From Altererythrobacter rubellus (GTDB lineage Bacteria > Pseudomonadota > Alphaproteobacteria > Sphingomonadales > Sphingomonadaceae): a stretch of DNA of 64,000 nt. How positions within the stretch are numbered: the first letter of the stretch is position 1; each line of letters starts with the position of its first letter. The translations under genes were made by a program, and so were the position numbers. Below the pieces are notes generated by a model. That model searched no databases, had not been told where the DNA came from, and worked only from the letters and a program-made list of their open reading frames with translations. This document shows positions 1-10,100 of this stretch, in pieces. The DNA lies in NCBI RefSeq assembly GCF_030284385.1, contig NZ_CP127221.1, positions 1,736,001 through 1,800,000 on the forward strand, read 5' to 3'.

Positions 1-97
1 TAATGCCTTCAATTTGTGTGTTCTGGAGATCCGGGTTTGAATTTTCGTCGCACCCAGCAAGAGCAATTAGCAGGACTAAGAAAGTTGGTTTTGTCAT
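1..97 (-). CDS. Small lipoprotein, N-terminal part (runs off window)
   Basis: Reading the minus strand from an ATG at 97 gives MTKPTFLVLLIALAGCDENS and then about 12 more residues before the window ends. The first 15 residues form a hydrophobic lipoprotein signal, with the lipobox LAGC placing the acylated cysteine at residue 16. An Asp follows at +2, which in enterobacteria favours retention in the inner membrane. The ATG overlaps the stop of the preceding gene (ATGA at 97-94), so the two are probably one operon with coupled translation. The C-terminal part and the function are not visible. Confidence 0.6.
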   Translation of the reverse strand, partial: MTKPTFLVLLIALAGCDENSNPDLQNTQIEGI

Positions 98-519
98 TGA
101 CCGAAAAGAAAGCCGCTTCGCTTAGCAGGGGTAGGCTTTGGTGTTGAAACGTCATAATCACACACCCACAGCAGCAATTCTACATCAGCCTCACTTCCAG
201 TCCCATCGTCACCCCATGCAGGTTTAATCCTCAGGGGGCGAAAGTCTCCCACTGATCCTTCTCGTGTGGAGACAATCAAAGTCCGCCAACTGTACATCGT
301 ACAGTCAAACTCTCTGGTTCGCTGAAAATGGATACCATCTTCTACTCGAACCGTGAGCGTCCTTGCCTCTATCAAACCGTTATCTCTGAGAACTATGCTC
401 GATATATCAATTGATACTTTTTCTTCGGGTGTTTGAATTATAGCAGTCCAGTCGGAGGCCATCAGAGGGCTGGACAGTGTGGCGGCAATCAGGGCGGCTG
501 AGAGAGTTAGTATACGCAT
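94..519 (-). CDS. Small exported protein, resembles surface-adhesin protein E type
   Basis: The 141-residue product has an N-terminal signal peptide (hydrophobic residues 3-20, likely cut after SPLMA). The mature part has a hydrophobic/polar alternation typical of a small beta-rich domain, and two cysteines (in FDCTMYSW and WVCDYD) that could form a disulfide in the periplasm. The pattern 'VSIDISSI...EARTL...REFDC' resembles the small surface-adhesin protein E family (Pfam SAE), but this is judged by eye only. Its stop overlaps the start of the downstream lipoprotein. No clear ribosome site precedes the ATG. Function unknown. Confidence 0.6.
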   Translation of the reverse strand: MRILTLSAALIAATLSSPLMASDWTAIIQTPEEKVSIDISSIVLRDNGLIEARTLTVRVEDGIHFQRTREFDCTMYSWRTLIVSTREGSVGDFRPLRIKPAWGDDGTGSEADVELLLWVCDYDVSTPKPTPAKRSGFLFGQ

Positions 520-724
520 GGCCGCAGATTAGCGCGGAAACGGTGAGGGGCAACAGGTTTTGTTTCCCGTCGTTTGTTACCCCATTTGTTACCCCAGAGG
601 CATTTTCCGGGTAACTGGGACAGACCCCAATTCCTATTAAACATCTGTATTTTCGTGGGATTTAGTGGCTCCCCGAGTTGGAGAAAATGCCTGGATTTGC
701 CTGCCAAGCGCACAAAAGGGCTGG
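520..724. other. Intergenic stretch with tandem 12-bp repeat
   Basis: No gene is supported here. The stretch separates the small exported protein from the TauE/SafE permease, both on the minus strand. It holds a perfect tandem duplication of TTTGTTACCCCA at 573-584 and 585-596. A reading frame crosses it on each strand, but neither has a ribosome site or a recognisable domain. The region could be a scar of an inserted element; nothing more can be said. Confidence 0.4.
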
Positions 725-1483
725 CTAACCGCCAAGCAGAAGCCGCGCGCCCACGATGGTCACCAATCCTGCGGTGAGCCACCGGATCCAGCGTGATGGC
801 AGTAGCTTCAATGCCATCAAGCTGCCAAGCTGGCCGCCAATCGCAACCGCGATGAGCAGCGGGAGGCTCTCATAGAGAGCCCCCGTGAAGGCATCGGGCC
901 CACGCTTCAACATTTGTCCGGCTAGGCCGAACACGGAATTTACCAGGATAAATAAGCTTGCCGTCGCAGCGATCGCGCGAGGCTCTCGCCAACGTGTAAG
1001 ATGAAGTAGAGGCGCGAGGAATATCCCTCCCCCGATACCCACTAATCCTGCAAGATAGCCAAGCGGCGCTGCAAACAGCGGCATAAAGCGCACAAGCCGC
1101 GAAGGTTCGCCGCTGTCCTGGCGTTCAAACTGCGGCAACACCATTGTTCCGCCGGTCAAAAGCAAGCTCGCCCCTAACAGGTTGAAGAACAGACCTTCGG
1201 TAATTGGTGTAAGCCCGCCAAGCAAAGCCGCAGGGGCAGCTAAAGCTGTGACAGCGATAGCGCCGCGCCACGGCGTCACACCCGCTCTGGCAAATCGCAT
1301 GGTGCTGCCCGCAACGACTACGATGTTGCACGCGAGTGCAATCAACGGAAGGACCCGGTAGTCGAGCCCAGACAATGCCAGCAAAGCGGCATAAGTTGAT
1401 CCACCGCCAAACCCCACAGCGGCATACAAAACGGCCGCAACGAAGAATGCGGCAACCAGCCCGATTGGGACCAAGCCCGCCAT
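725..1483 (-). CDS. TauE/SafE family sulfite/sulfonate exporter-like permease
   Basis: This is a 252-residue, very hydrophobic protein with about seven to eight membrane segments. It has the internal duplication typical of the TauE/SafE (DUF81) family: each half carries a Gly-rich turn, AVGFGGGSTYAALL near the N-terminus and LVGIGGGIFLAPLL in the middle. Members export sulfite, sulfoacetate or other organic anions across the inner membrane; the substrate here cannot be assigned. The ATG at 1483 is preferred over the TTG one codon upstream because GGAGCG lies just before it. It starts about 30 bases after the secA stop, on the same strand, so it may be read from the secA transcript. Confidence 0.85.
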   Translation of the reverse strand: MAGLVPIGLVAAFFVAAVLYAAVGFGGGSTYAALLALSGLDYRVLPLIALACNIVVVAGSTMRFARAGVTPWRGAIAVTALAAPAALLGGLTPITEGLFFNLLGASLLLTGGTMVLPQFERQDSGEPSRLVRFMPLFAAPLGYLAGLVGIGGGIFLAPLLHLTRWREPRAIAATASLFILVNSVFGLAGQMLKRGPDAFTGALYESLPLLIAVAIGGQLGSLMALKLLPSRWIRWLTAGLVTIVGARLLLGG

Positions 1484-1515
1484 CAATCGCTCCGGCTGCC
1501 TATCGCTCTAGACCG

Positions 1516-4266
1516 TTACGCAGCTGCACCGTGGCAATGCTTGTACTTGTTACCAGACCCGCACGGGCACTGTGCATTTCGGCTGATGTTCTGATTGGCA
1601 TAGGGGTTGTCGGGGTTTCTGCCGCCCGGCCCAAACCCGGCACGCGGACTCCCCGCCAATGATCCGAACAGTTCTGGACGTTCCGCGGAGCCGTCACCAT
1701 CATTCGAATTGTCCAGTCCAGTCAACGGATCGATATGTCCGGTCAGGAAATCAGGCAAATCTGGTAGGGCTTGCGGCTCGGGCATCTGCGTACGTAGCTG
1801 CGCGGTGGCGAGAATTTTCGTCACATCTTCGCGCAGAGTTTCCAGCATGTTTTCGAACAGCCCGAACGCCTCTTGCTTGTATTCATTGATCGGCTGCTTC
1901 TGCGCAATGCCGCGCATCCAGATCACCTGACGCAGCGCATCAAGCGTCGCGAGGTGTTCTTTCCAGTGGTAGTCGAGACGCTCAAGCAGAACTGACTTTT
2001 CAACCTGGCGCCAGATGTTGGGATCGGCCTCTGCAATCTTTCGATCCATCATCGCATCCGCTTCAGCCTGAATGCGCTCTTCAATAATTTCAGGCTCGAC
2101 CTGGTCTTCATCAAGCCATTGATCGATCGGCGGTTTCAGGCCGAACACATCCTCGATCTTCTCCTTCAGGCCCGCAATATCCCACTGTTCAGGATAGGAT
2201 CCCGGTGGGCATGCCTCGCTAACCAACGAATTGACCGTATCCTGACGCATGTCGAGCACGACATCGTCAACCTTTTCGGCTTCCATGATCTCGCCGCGCT
2301 GCTCGTAAATCACCTTGCGCTGGTCATTCATCACATCATCATATTGGACAACTTGCTTACGCGCTTCGTAATTGCGTGCCTCAACCTTTTTCTGCGCAGT
2401 CTCGATGGCTTTGGAGAGCCATTTCGAACCGATCGCCTCTCCATCGGCGAGGTTTGAGTTCATCATCTTGGAGAACAGCGTGTCCGGTCCAAAGATGCGG
2501 AGCAGGTCATCCTCAAGGCAAAGGTAGAAACGTGACAAACCGGGGTCACCTTGTCGCCCCGAACGGCCGCGCAGCTGGTTATCGATCCGGCGGCTCTCAT
2601 GGCGCTCTGTACCCAGAACAAACAGGCCGCCCGCCTCCAGAACCTTCTGCTTCTCGGCAGCAACTTCGGCCTTGATCCGATCTTCTTCCATCTGCCGTTT
2701 GGGATCATCCTCAGCCATTTCACTGAGCTCGTCACCAATGCGGAAATCGGCATTGCCGCCCAGCTGGATATCGGTCCCGCGGCCCGCCATATTGGTGGCG
2801 ATCGTTACAGCGCCAATCCGGCCAGCCTGAGCTACGATATGAGCCTCGCGCTCATGCTGACGCGCATTGAGCACCTCGTGCTTCACGCCTTCCTTCTCTA
2901 GGAACTGGCTGAGCAGCTCTGACTTCTCGATGGAAACGGTGCCAACCAGAACCGGCTGACCTATCTCGTTCTTGTCCTTGATCGCCTTCGCAATAGCGCC
3001 GAACTTGTCCATCGTGTTCTTGTAGAACTCGTCTTCTTCGTCGATACGCTGGACCGGCACGTTAGTTGGGATTTCGACCACATTCATCTTGTAGACGTCC
3101 CAGAATTCCGCTGCTTCGGTCGCTGCGGTACCGGTCATGCCTGACAGCTTGGGATACATACGGAAATAATTCTGGAACGTAATCGAAGCCATGGTCTGGT
3201 TCTCAGGCTCGATCTTGACGCCCTCCTTGGCTTCGACCGCCTGGTGCAAGCCGTTTGACCAGCGCCGGCCATCCATCATTCGGCCGGTGAATTCGTCAAT
3301 GATCACGACCTTGTCGTCTTTGACGATGTAATTGTCATCGCGCTTGTACATGATGTTAGCGCGCAAAGCCTGCTCCAGGTGATGGACAACCTGAGTGTTC
3401 TCTACGTCATAGAGATTCTCGGTTGCGAGAAGGCCTTTATCCATCAGGATTTTCTCGATCTCATCCGTGCCTTCTTCGGTAAGCTGGACGTTTTTGGTTT
3501 TCTCGTCCTTCTCGTACCAATCCTCGGGAACTTCCTTCACGACTTCGTCGAGCGCGACATAGAGATCGGATTTGTCTTCAGTCGGACCGGAGATAATCAA
3601 AGGTGTCCGCGCTTCGTCGATCAAGATCGAGTCGACTTCATCGATAATCGCGAAATTGAACGGACGTTGGACCATTTGATCGCGCGAATGCTTCATATTG
3701 TCGCGCAGATAGTCGAACCCAAGCTCGTTATTGGTGCTGTAGGTAATGTCCGCATTGTAGGCCTCGCGGCGCTGGGCTTCAGGCAGATTTGGCACAATCA
3801 CACCCACGGTGAGGCCAAGCCAGTTGTGAAGACGCCCCATCCATTCCGCATCGCGGCGGGCGAGGTAGTCATTCACGGTTACAACGTGAACGCCCTTGCC
3901 CTCAATCGCATTGAGGTATGTCGCCAGCGTAGCCACGAGCGTCTTGCCCTCACCCGTCTTCATCTCCGAAATTTCGCCGCGATGAAGCACAATGCCGCCC
4001 ACCATCTGCACATCAAAGTGCCGCATGCCGAGAACACGGGAAGATGCTTCTCGAACAGTCGCAAAGGCCTCTGGCAGAATGTCGTCCAGGGTCTGTCCAT
4101 CGTCTAGCTGACGGCGGAACTTGTCCGTCTGGGCACGAAGTTCATCATCGCTCAGCGCTTGAATTTGCAGCTCTAGTGCATTGATTTGATTGACGACTTT
4201 TCCGATTGATTTGACATAGCGATCGTTGGAAGAGCCAAAGAGTGACTTGGCAATTGTCTGAAACAT
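1516..4266 (-). CDS. secA: Preprotein translocase ATPase SecA
   Basis: SecA is the motor ATPase that pushes unfolded preproteins through SecYEG at the inner membrane. The 916-residue length is normal for alphaproteobacteria. Visible motifs are the Walker A GEGKT (about residues 105-109), the DEAD-like [14 protein letters not shown], the helicase motif [11 protein letters not shown] and [15 protein letters not shown]. The C-terminal linker is Gly/Pro-rich and ends in the zinc-binding SEC-C signature CPCGSG...KHCHG, which binds SecB and phospholipid. The ATG is preceded by an AGGA. It is transcribed away from argJ. Confidence 0.98.
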   Translation of the reverse strand: MFQTIAKSLFGSSNDRYVKSIGKVVNQINALELQIQALSDDELRAQTDKFRRQLDDGQTLDDILPEAFATVREASSRVLGMRHFDVQMVGGIVLHRGEISEMKTGEGKTLVATLATYLNAIEGKGVHVVTVNDYLARRDAEWMGRLHNWLGLTVGVIVPNLPEAQRREAYNADITYSTNNELGFDYLRDNMKHSRDQMVQRPFNFAIIDEVDSILIDEARTPLIISGPTEDKSDLYVALDEVVKEVPEDWYEKDEKTKNVQLTEEGTDEIEKILMDKGLLATENLYDVENTQVVHHLEQALRANIMYKRDDNYIVKDDKVVIIDEFTGRMMDGRRWSNGLHQAVEAKEGVKIEPENQTMASITFQNYFRMYPKLSGMTGTAATEAAEFWDVYKMNVVEIPTNVPVQRIDEEDEFYKNTMDKFGAIAKAIKDKNEIGQPVLVGTVSIEKSELLSQFLEKEGVKHEVLNARQHEREAHIVAQAGRIGAVTIATNMAGRGTDIQLGGNADFRIGDELSEMAEDDPKRQMEEDRIKAEVAAEKQKVLEAGGLFVLGTERHESRRIDNQLRGRSGRQGDPGLSRFYLCLEDDLLRIFGPDTLFSKMMNSNLADGEAIGSKWLSKAIETAQKKVEARNYEARKQVVQYDDVMNDQRKVIYEQRGEIMEAEKVDDVVLDMRQDTVNSLVSEACPPGSYPEQWDIAGLKEKIEDVFGLKPPIDQWLDEDQVEPEIIEERIQAEADAMMDRKIAEADPNIWRQVEKSVLLERLDYHWKEHLATLDALRQVIWMRGIAQKQPINEYKQEAFGLFENMLETLREDVTKILATAQLRTQMPEPQALPDLPDFLTGHIDPLTGLDNSNDGDGSAERPELFGSLAGSPRAGFGPGGRNPDNPYANQNISRNAQCPCGSGNKYKHCHGAAA

Positions 4267-4362
4267 GAAAACGGTCCTGTCGGGACTGGAAATATAAGGA
4301 GATCAGCCACACCAATAGGGTGCCGACTGCAAAATTAGCATGGGTATGGGATGTTTGCTGCC

Positions 4363-4638
4363 CTATTCGTGGGCGCGATCAACACCATAAAGTACCGGCA
4401 AACGCAGCACGCGTTTTGAGCGCTTGGCGGGTTTGCTGGCCTTGTCACCGTCATCGGCTTCGTCAGCCTCGTCGGGATTGTGATGACACGTCCGGTTATC
4501 ATCAGCCTTATCGTCCGCTGCATCAATCGTGATACCAATCTCGCAATCGAGAAGATTGGAAACACTCGCATGTGCAGGCGAGGTGACGGCCACAAGACCG
4601 GTCAAAAGCGCAAAACAGGCAAGCAGACGACGTAACAT
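4363..4638 (-). CDS. Small exported charged protein, unknown function
   Basis: The 91-residue product has a clear Sec signal peptide (MLRRLLACFALLTGLVAVTSPAHA, cut after AHA). The mature part is short and dominated by Asp, Glu and Lys (a DEADEADDGDKA-type stretch), with two cysteines and a basic tail. The ATG at 4638 is chosen because AGGGGG lies just upstream; a GTG one codon earlier is possible. It is divergent from argJ and upstream of secA on the same strand. The mature region looks intrinsically disordered. No family is recognised. Confidence 0.55.
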   Translation of the reverse strand: MLRRLLACFALLTGLVAVTSPAHASVSNLLDCEIGITIDAADDKADDNRTCHHNPDEADEADDGDKASKPAKRSKRVLRLPVLYGVDRAHE

Positions 4639-4724
4639 CACCCCCTAAATACGCCCTCTTTTCTCAAACGTCCACCTCCCAAGGTGGATTTACTGACACG
4701 AAATGTATCGCTAGCGCGCAAGAC

Positions 4725-5954
4725 ATGGAACTTGAACGCTCTCCGCTTGCCTTTCCCTTCCCCGAAGAACTGCCTGAAATCGTGGGGGTGGAACTGCGTG
4801 TTGCCCGCGCACGCTACAAAAATTGGGACCGTGCAGACCTGACCTTCATTACTCTGAGTGAAAGCACGGCCGTTGCGGGCGTCTTCACGCAAAGCGCTTG
4901 CGCCTCATCCGAAGTCGAACTGGGCAGGGAACAGGTAAAATCGGGCACGGCACGCGCCCTGGTTGTCAATGCCGGCAATTCCAACGCATTTACCGGCTAT
5001 CGCGGGCGCGAAGCGGTCGAGCAGATCATGGAGCAAGTAGCCGATCATCTTGGCTGCAAAGTTTCCGAGGTCTTCGTGTCATCGACCGGCGTAATCGGTG
5101 TGCCATTACCCAAGGACAAAGCCCGCGAAGGCGTTGCACAGGCGCTGAACGCGCAGCCATGCTCATGGCTGGAAGCTGCCGAGGCGATTTGCACAACCGA
5201 TACATTCGCCAAGGCTGCTCACGCTTCCGCAATGATCGGTGGCCAGAGAGTAAACCTGGTCGGGATCATCAAGGGATCCGGCATGATTGCCCCCGATATG
5301 GCTACGATGCTGGGTTATATCTTTACCGATGCAGCTGTTGAGCCCGCATTCCTGCAACAGCTGCTATCAAACGCCAACCGCGAGACATTCTCTTGCATCA
5401 CCGTGGATGGAGACACGTCTACCAGCGACACCGTGCTCGCCTTTGCGACCGGCAAAGCTGGCAATCCTGCACTTACAGCCTTTGACGATGCAGGTGCCGA
5501 TGCATTTGCTGCGGCTCTGGCGGATGTCTGCCGCCAATTGGCGCAAATGGTGGTTCGCGATGGCGAAGGGGCGAGCAAGTTCATCACCATTCGCGTCTCC
5601 GGTGCCAGTTCGGATGACAGCGCGCACCGAATAGCGCTCAGCGTCGCCAACTCTCCGCTTGTGAAAACCGCCATCGCCGGTGAAGATGCCAATTGGGGCC
5701 GTGTTGTCATGGCCGTAGGTAAGGCAGGCGAGCCTGCGGATCGGGATAAACTGTCGATCGGGTTTGGCGGCATTTGGGCTGCACGTGATGGGCTGCCTGT
5801 CGAAGATTACGATGAGACGCCAGTTGCCGAGCATTTAAAGGGGCAGGAGATCGACGTCACAGTTGACCTGGGAATAGGGTCCGGACGCGCCACGGTTTGG
5901 ACCTGCGACCTCACACATGGATATATCTCCATCAACGCCGACTATCGTTCATGA
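4725..5954 (+). CDS. argJ: Glutamate N-acetyltransferase / amino-acid acetyltransferase ArgJ
   Basis: ArgJ transfers the acetyl group from N-acetylornithine to glutamate, so the arginine pathway recycles acetyl groups; bifunctional members also use acetyl-CoA. The protein is cytoplasmic and self-cleaves before a conserved threonine. That site is visible as MATML, with the nucleophile at about Thr194, preceded by GSGMIAPD. VVNAGNSNAFTG and SSTGVIG near the N-terminus are also family landmarks, and the 409-residue length is normal. The stop overlaps the start of hisN (ATGA), which suggests a two-gene operon of amino-acid biosynthesis. Confidence 0.96.
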   Translation: MELERSPLAFPFPEELPEIVGVELRVARARYKNWDRADLTFITLSESTAVAGVFTQSACASSEVELGREQVKSGTARALVVNAGNSNAFTGYRGREAVEQIMEQVADHLGCKVSEVFVSSTGVIGVPLPKDKAREGVAQALNAQPCSWLEAAEAICTTDTFAKAAHASAMIGGQRVNLVGIIKGSGMIAPDMATMLGYIFTDAAVEPAFLQQLLSNANRETFSCITVDGDTSTSDTVLAFATGKAGNPALTAFDDAGADAFAAALADVCRQLAQMVVRDGEGASKFITIRVSGASSDDSAHRIALSVANSPLVKTAIAGEDANWGRVVMAVGKAGEPADRDKLSIGFGGIWAARDGLPVEDYDETPVAEHLKGQEIDVTVDLGIGSGRATVWTCDLTHGYISINADYRS

Positions 5955-6745
5955 ATGCAATCGACCGTCAAATTTGTGCCTTGATGCAACGCGTCAGCCA
6001 GGAGGCGATCCTTCCCCGGTATCAAAACCTGTCTTCTGCGGAAATCGACCAAAAGGCTGCGGACGATTTCGTGACTGTCGCGGACCACGAGGCCGAAGAG
6101 AAGCTGAGCGAGGGGCTCGCCGCCATTGAAGGCTCCCTGGATATTGTTGGTGAGGAAGCATCGCACGCAGACAGTAGCGTGATGGACCGGCTGTCCGGCG
6201 ATTGCTGGATTATCGATCCGCTCGACGGAACGCACAATTTCGCCCATGGAAAACCGCCCTTCGGTATCATTATCGCAAGGGCTAGCGGGGGGCTCTGTGA
6301 AGCTGGCTGGATCTATGACTGCCTGTCAGGGCGCTTCTGCCACACGCAACGCGGCGCGGGCGCGTTTGTTGATGGCGAACCGATCAAATCCCGTCCGACC
6401 GGGCACGACAAGCCAGTCGCGGCCATTTCACGGATCTTTCTGACTGAGGAACAGCGCGCACTCGTCGATGCGAAGCTGGCGCCGTATTATGAACTTGCTG
6501 ACATACCGCGCTGCGCGGCCGAGCAATACCCACGTCTGGCCTTGGGCGAAAACGATGTGTCCAGCTTTAAACGGACCCTTGCCTGGGATCATGCCGCGGG
6601 GGCACTCTGGCTCAACGAAGCAGGCGGAAAGGCATGTAGGCTGGATGGCAGCGCTTATCGTGTCGACGAAAGCGACAAGCCGGGCCTGATTGGTGCATCA
6701 AGCCCGGCCATCTGGGATGAATTTGCCCGGCGTGCGCTGGGCTAA
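5951..6745 (+). CDS. hisN: Inositol monophosphatase family, probable histidinol-phosphatase HisN
   Basis: This is a 264-residue Mg2+-dependent phosphatase of the inositol monophosphatase fold. The metal-binding landmarks are the GEE in the first third, the signature WIIDPLDGTHNF (D-x-L-D-G-T) and the distal AWDHAAGALWLNEAGG. In alphaproteobacteria that lack the classical histidinol phosphatase, this branch dephosphorylates L-histidinol phosphate, and its location after argJ suits that role. A generic inositol-phosphatase activity cannot be excluded. The start is the ATG at 5951 inside the argJ stop (ATGA overlap). Confidence 0.85.
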   Translation: MNAIDRQICALMQRVSQEAILPRYQNLSSAEIDQKAADDFVTVADHEAEEKLSEGLAAIEGSLDIVGEEASHADSSVMDRLSGDCWIIDPLDGTHNFAHGKPPFGIIIARASGGLCEAGWIYDCLSGRFCHTQRGAGAFVDGEPIKSRPTGHDKPVAAISRIFLTEEQRALVDAKLAPYYELADIPRCAAEQYPRLALGENDVSSFKRTLAWDHAAGALWLNEAGGKACRLDGSAYRVDESDKPGLIGASSPAIWDEFARRALG

Positions 6746-6751
6746 TATCTC

Positions 6752-7072
6752 TTAGAGTTCGCTCTCAAGCCATTCTTTAAGTGCGCTTTTCGGACGCGCG
6801 CCGGTCAGCGTCGCGGCGATTTCGCCATTCTTGTACAGCGCAAGATAGGGTATGCCCTGCACGCCCAGCTTACCGGGAACATCGGGGTTTTCCATGATGT
6901 CCATCTTCGCAATGGTGACTTTATCGGAAAGCTCTTCACTGATCTCTTCCAGCGATGGCGCGATCATTTTGCACGGACCGCACCAGTCGGCCCAGAAATC
7001 AACCAGAACGGGCTTGTCGGCATCGACCACATCGGCCTGAAAACTTGCATCGGTGACTGCTACTGTCGCCAT
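6752..7072 (-). CDS. trxA: Thioredoxin
   Basis: This is a 106-residue classical thioredoxin with the redox-active WCGPC (Cys31 and Cys34), the buried Asp in the preceding VLVDFWADW, and the cis-proline in GIPYLALYKNGE. It reduces disulfides in cytoplasmic proteins and feeds ribonucleotide reductase and methionine sulfoxide reductase. The start at 7072 is supported by AGGAGA six bases upstream; the longer frame has no such support. It follows addA on the same strand and converges on hisN with only six bases between the stops. Confidence 0.96.
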   Translation of the reverse strand: MATVAVTDASFQADVVDADKPVLVDFWADWCGPCKMIAPSLEEISEELSDKVTIAKMDIMENPDVPGKLGVQGIPYLALYKNGEIAATLTGARPKSALKEWLESEL

Positions 7073-7151
7073 GGGGAATCTCCTGATTTTGTGTTGCGGC
7101 ATATCTAGGAATTTTTCGCGCTCACTCAATGTTTGAACGTGGATAGCTTTC

Positions 7152-10100
7152 TCACCCGTCCACAAAGGCGTTCTTGTGTAACGCGATAAGCTCTTGAGGT
7201 ATTTCGATTAATTGTGGCGTTTGCGTGTAGAGCACTCCCGCGCGGATCGTGCGCCCCGGGTAGATCGCCTCAAGCGCAAGGGCATAGGCCGCCATTTGCT
7301 TGAGGATACTGTCGGGAACGCTATCTGCAGTAGAGGTCGGTCGCCGTGCTGTCTTGAAATCGACTATCGTGATCGCATCATCTTTGATGAGTATCCGGTC
7401 AATAGTGCCTGCAATCACTTGCCCGGCTACCGTTGCCGCCATCGGGACTTCCGCGAGCGAGTCAGGTCCGAACACATCGGAAAATTCAGGCGTTTCGAGC
7501 ACACGCAGGGCCAGATCACGCATCTCGTGTTGCGCGACCTCGTCAAACTCGCGCCCATTGCGCGCTAGCCATTTCGTCGCCAATCGGGCGCGATCATCCG
7601 CTGGCACATCTGGCAGGCGCTCTAGCAATGCATGGATCAGAACGCCGCGCTTCGCCGCATGCTGCACCTGATCCAACGGGAGCGGAGGATCGCTGCCATG
7701 GTCTTCCCCGGCCGAAGAAGGAGCCAAAGGACGCGGTGGCTTGGGCTCAGGTCCGATGGGTGTCTTGAGCCATTGAGGTACCGCAAACTCAATCTCGGCG
7801 ATTGCCTTGGCGGTCTCAAGAACAGGCTTGGCGCGAGTCCCATATTCCCTGCGGCCAAGCCAGATATCGTCCTCAAGCACGACATCCCCCATCAGCGGGG
7901 TCAGCCGGGCGTACCAGCTGTCAGGATGCGGTTCTTTGGTCTTTGGGCCTAAAGAGCCGCCAATGAACAACGCCTCTTCCGCGCGGGTCATTGCTACATA
8001 GAGCAGTCGCCAATGCTCCTGAAGTTCCTTCGCCTTAGCCAACTCATGCGCTTCTTCCAGGCGCCCCTTCCGCTGCTCAGACTTGACGCCCGGCAACGGA
8101 ATGCGGCGCACGTCATCGCTTGCGTCCAGTGAGGGCGCATTCTCTTCCAGCTCAAGTTCACGCACATCGCCGGGCTTGCTGGTCGCATCGGCCAAAATCA
8201 CGATCGGCGCTTGTAGCCCTTTGGAACCATGCACTGTCATCACGCGGACCAGGTCGGGCGCACCATCGGGATCGCGTTTTAGCTCGCCCTCGCCCACGTC
8301 GAACCATTGGATGAAGCCGGCAAGGCTGGGAGTATTGCCGCTTTCGTAGGCGAAGGCAGAATTCACCAGCTCGTTGATCGGGTCGTTGGCCTCTTGCCCA
8401 AGGCGCGAAACAAGCTTTCTGCGGGCTTGCCATGGCCCTACCAATATCCATTCGAGCAGAGCTTGAGGGGTTTCATAGTCAGCCAGAGCCAGAAGTTCGC
8501 GAAGCCGTTCGACCGTCGCATGCACAAAGGGGGCCTCATGGCCGCGTAAATGGTGCCAGAGACGCTTTTTCTTCTCGCGCGGCACATAGGCGAGAAGATC
8601 ATCCTGGGACCAACCGATCAATGGGGACGACAGCAGATTGGCCAGCTCCAGATCATCCAACGGCTGTGATGCGAAACGCAGTGCCGACATCAGATCCTTG
8701 ACCGCCAACGGCTCGCCCAGCCTCAACCTATCAACGCCAGCAACAGGAACTCCGCGGGCGTGGAGCCGCGCGACAATCAGGCCGGCCAGATCCTTGCGGC
8801 TGCGAACGAGCACCATGATATCGCCCGGGCGCACATTGCGATGCTCGCCCTTCTCCAAGGCAAAGGGTTCGCTTCCGTCGAGCCAGCGCTGCACCTGCCG
8901 CGCGATCCGTTCCGCATTCTTGCGATCGTGCTTTGCAAGCCAGCCTTCTTCTCCGCCTTCACGATCGTCGCTCTCGCCGGAATCCCGTGTGTCGTGCACC
9001 GGGTTCCACAATGTTACCAGCCCGGCACGTGTTTGACCTTCATGATGCTTGTAATCGTCTTGCAGCCCCAATGCCGTCGGCCCGATTGCCTCAACCGCGC
9101 GGTCCACGAAATCAAGAACAGGATAACTGGTCCGGAATGACTGGCCCAGATCGAGGTCTTGCAACTCTCTCTGGCGCGAATTGTGCCGCGTCTCTGCTGC
9201 GTTCTGCACCGCGCTCAAGATCGATGCCTTCACGCGTTCCTTTGCCTTGCGGAAGTTCTCCGGACTTGTGCCTTGAAAGCCAAAGATCGCTTGCTTGTAA
9301 TCGCCGACCGCGAAAATCGTGCGCAGCTTATCGCCCGATGCGCCGAGCCCGGAAAAATAATCATCGATCAGTGCATCGATGATTCTCCATTGTACTTCAT
9401 TGGTGTCCTGCGCCTCGTCGACAAGGATATGATCGAAGCGTCGATCCAGTTTGAAGCGGATCCAGTCGGCTGCATCCTTTTGCCGAAGCAATGCGGCGGC
9501 TTTCTGGATCAGATCGTCAAAATCGAGTAGGCCTTCGCGCATCTTCGCCGCATCCCAGCGCAGGGCAAAAACACGCCCAAGCTCCAGTGCTGGTGCGAGG
9601 AATTCGGAAAGCTCCAGCAGTGATCTGCGCTCGTCGAATATGGCCAATGCTTCGGCTATCTCTTCCTGCCGACCGGGCAGAGAAGGATCCTCTTGCGCGG
9701 GCTTTTTCATTTGGCGCGGTGCGCCATTCGCCGTCAAAACGGTTTTGTAGAACTGATCGTACCGCTCTGCTCTTCCCGTAACGCCAAGAGGCAACCATTC
9801 ACGGATAAAAGCGGCGGTTTCTGCCCCTGTCTTCGCACTCCAAGACTCCATCACAGGCAACATCGTCTGCAACTGGTGATCCGGAAACACATCCGGGGAA
9901 AGCGCATCTTGGGCCCACGCTTCATCCGCATCGCTTGGAATGCCCAGCAATTGCCTTACCTGCGGCGCCATTGGCGGCTGCCATGCGCCGGGCCCATACC
10001 AAAGCTCGGTCGAGTTTGCGCAGCGCATCAGCCATTTCTGCAGCGCATCCTGACCCTTGCCGAGAGTAAACTCCGCAACCGTTTTGAGCGTTGCGGTGTC

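Noticed and set aside
3379..4107. 242-codon open frame on the plus strand
   Set aside because: Antisense to the SecA ATPase core.
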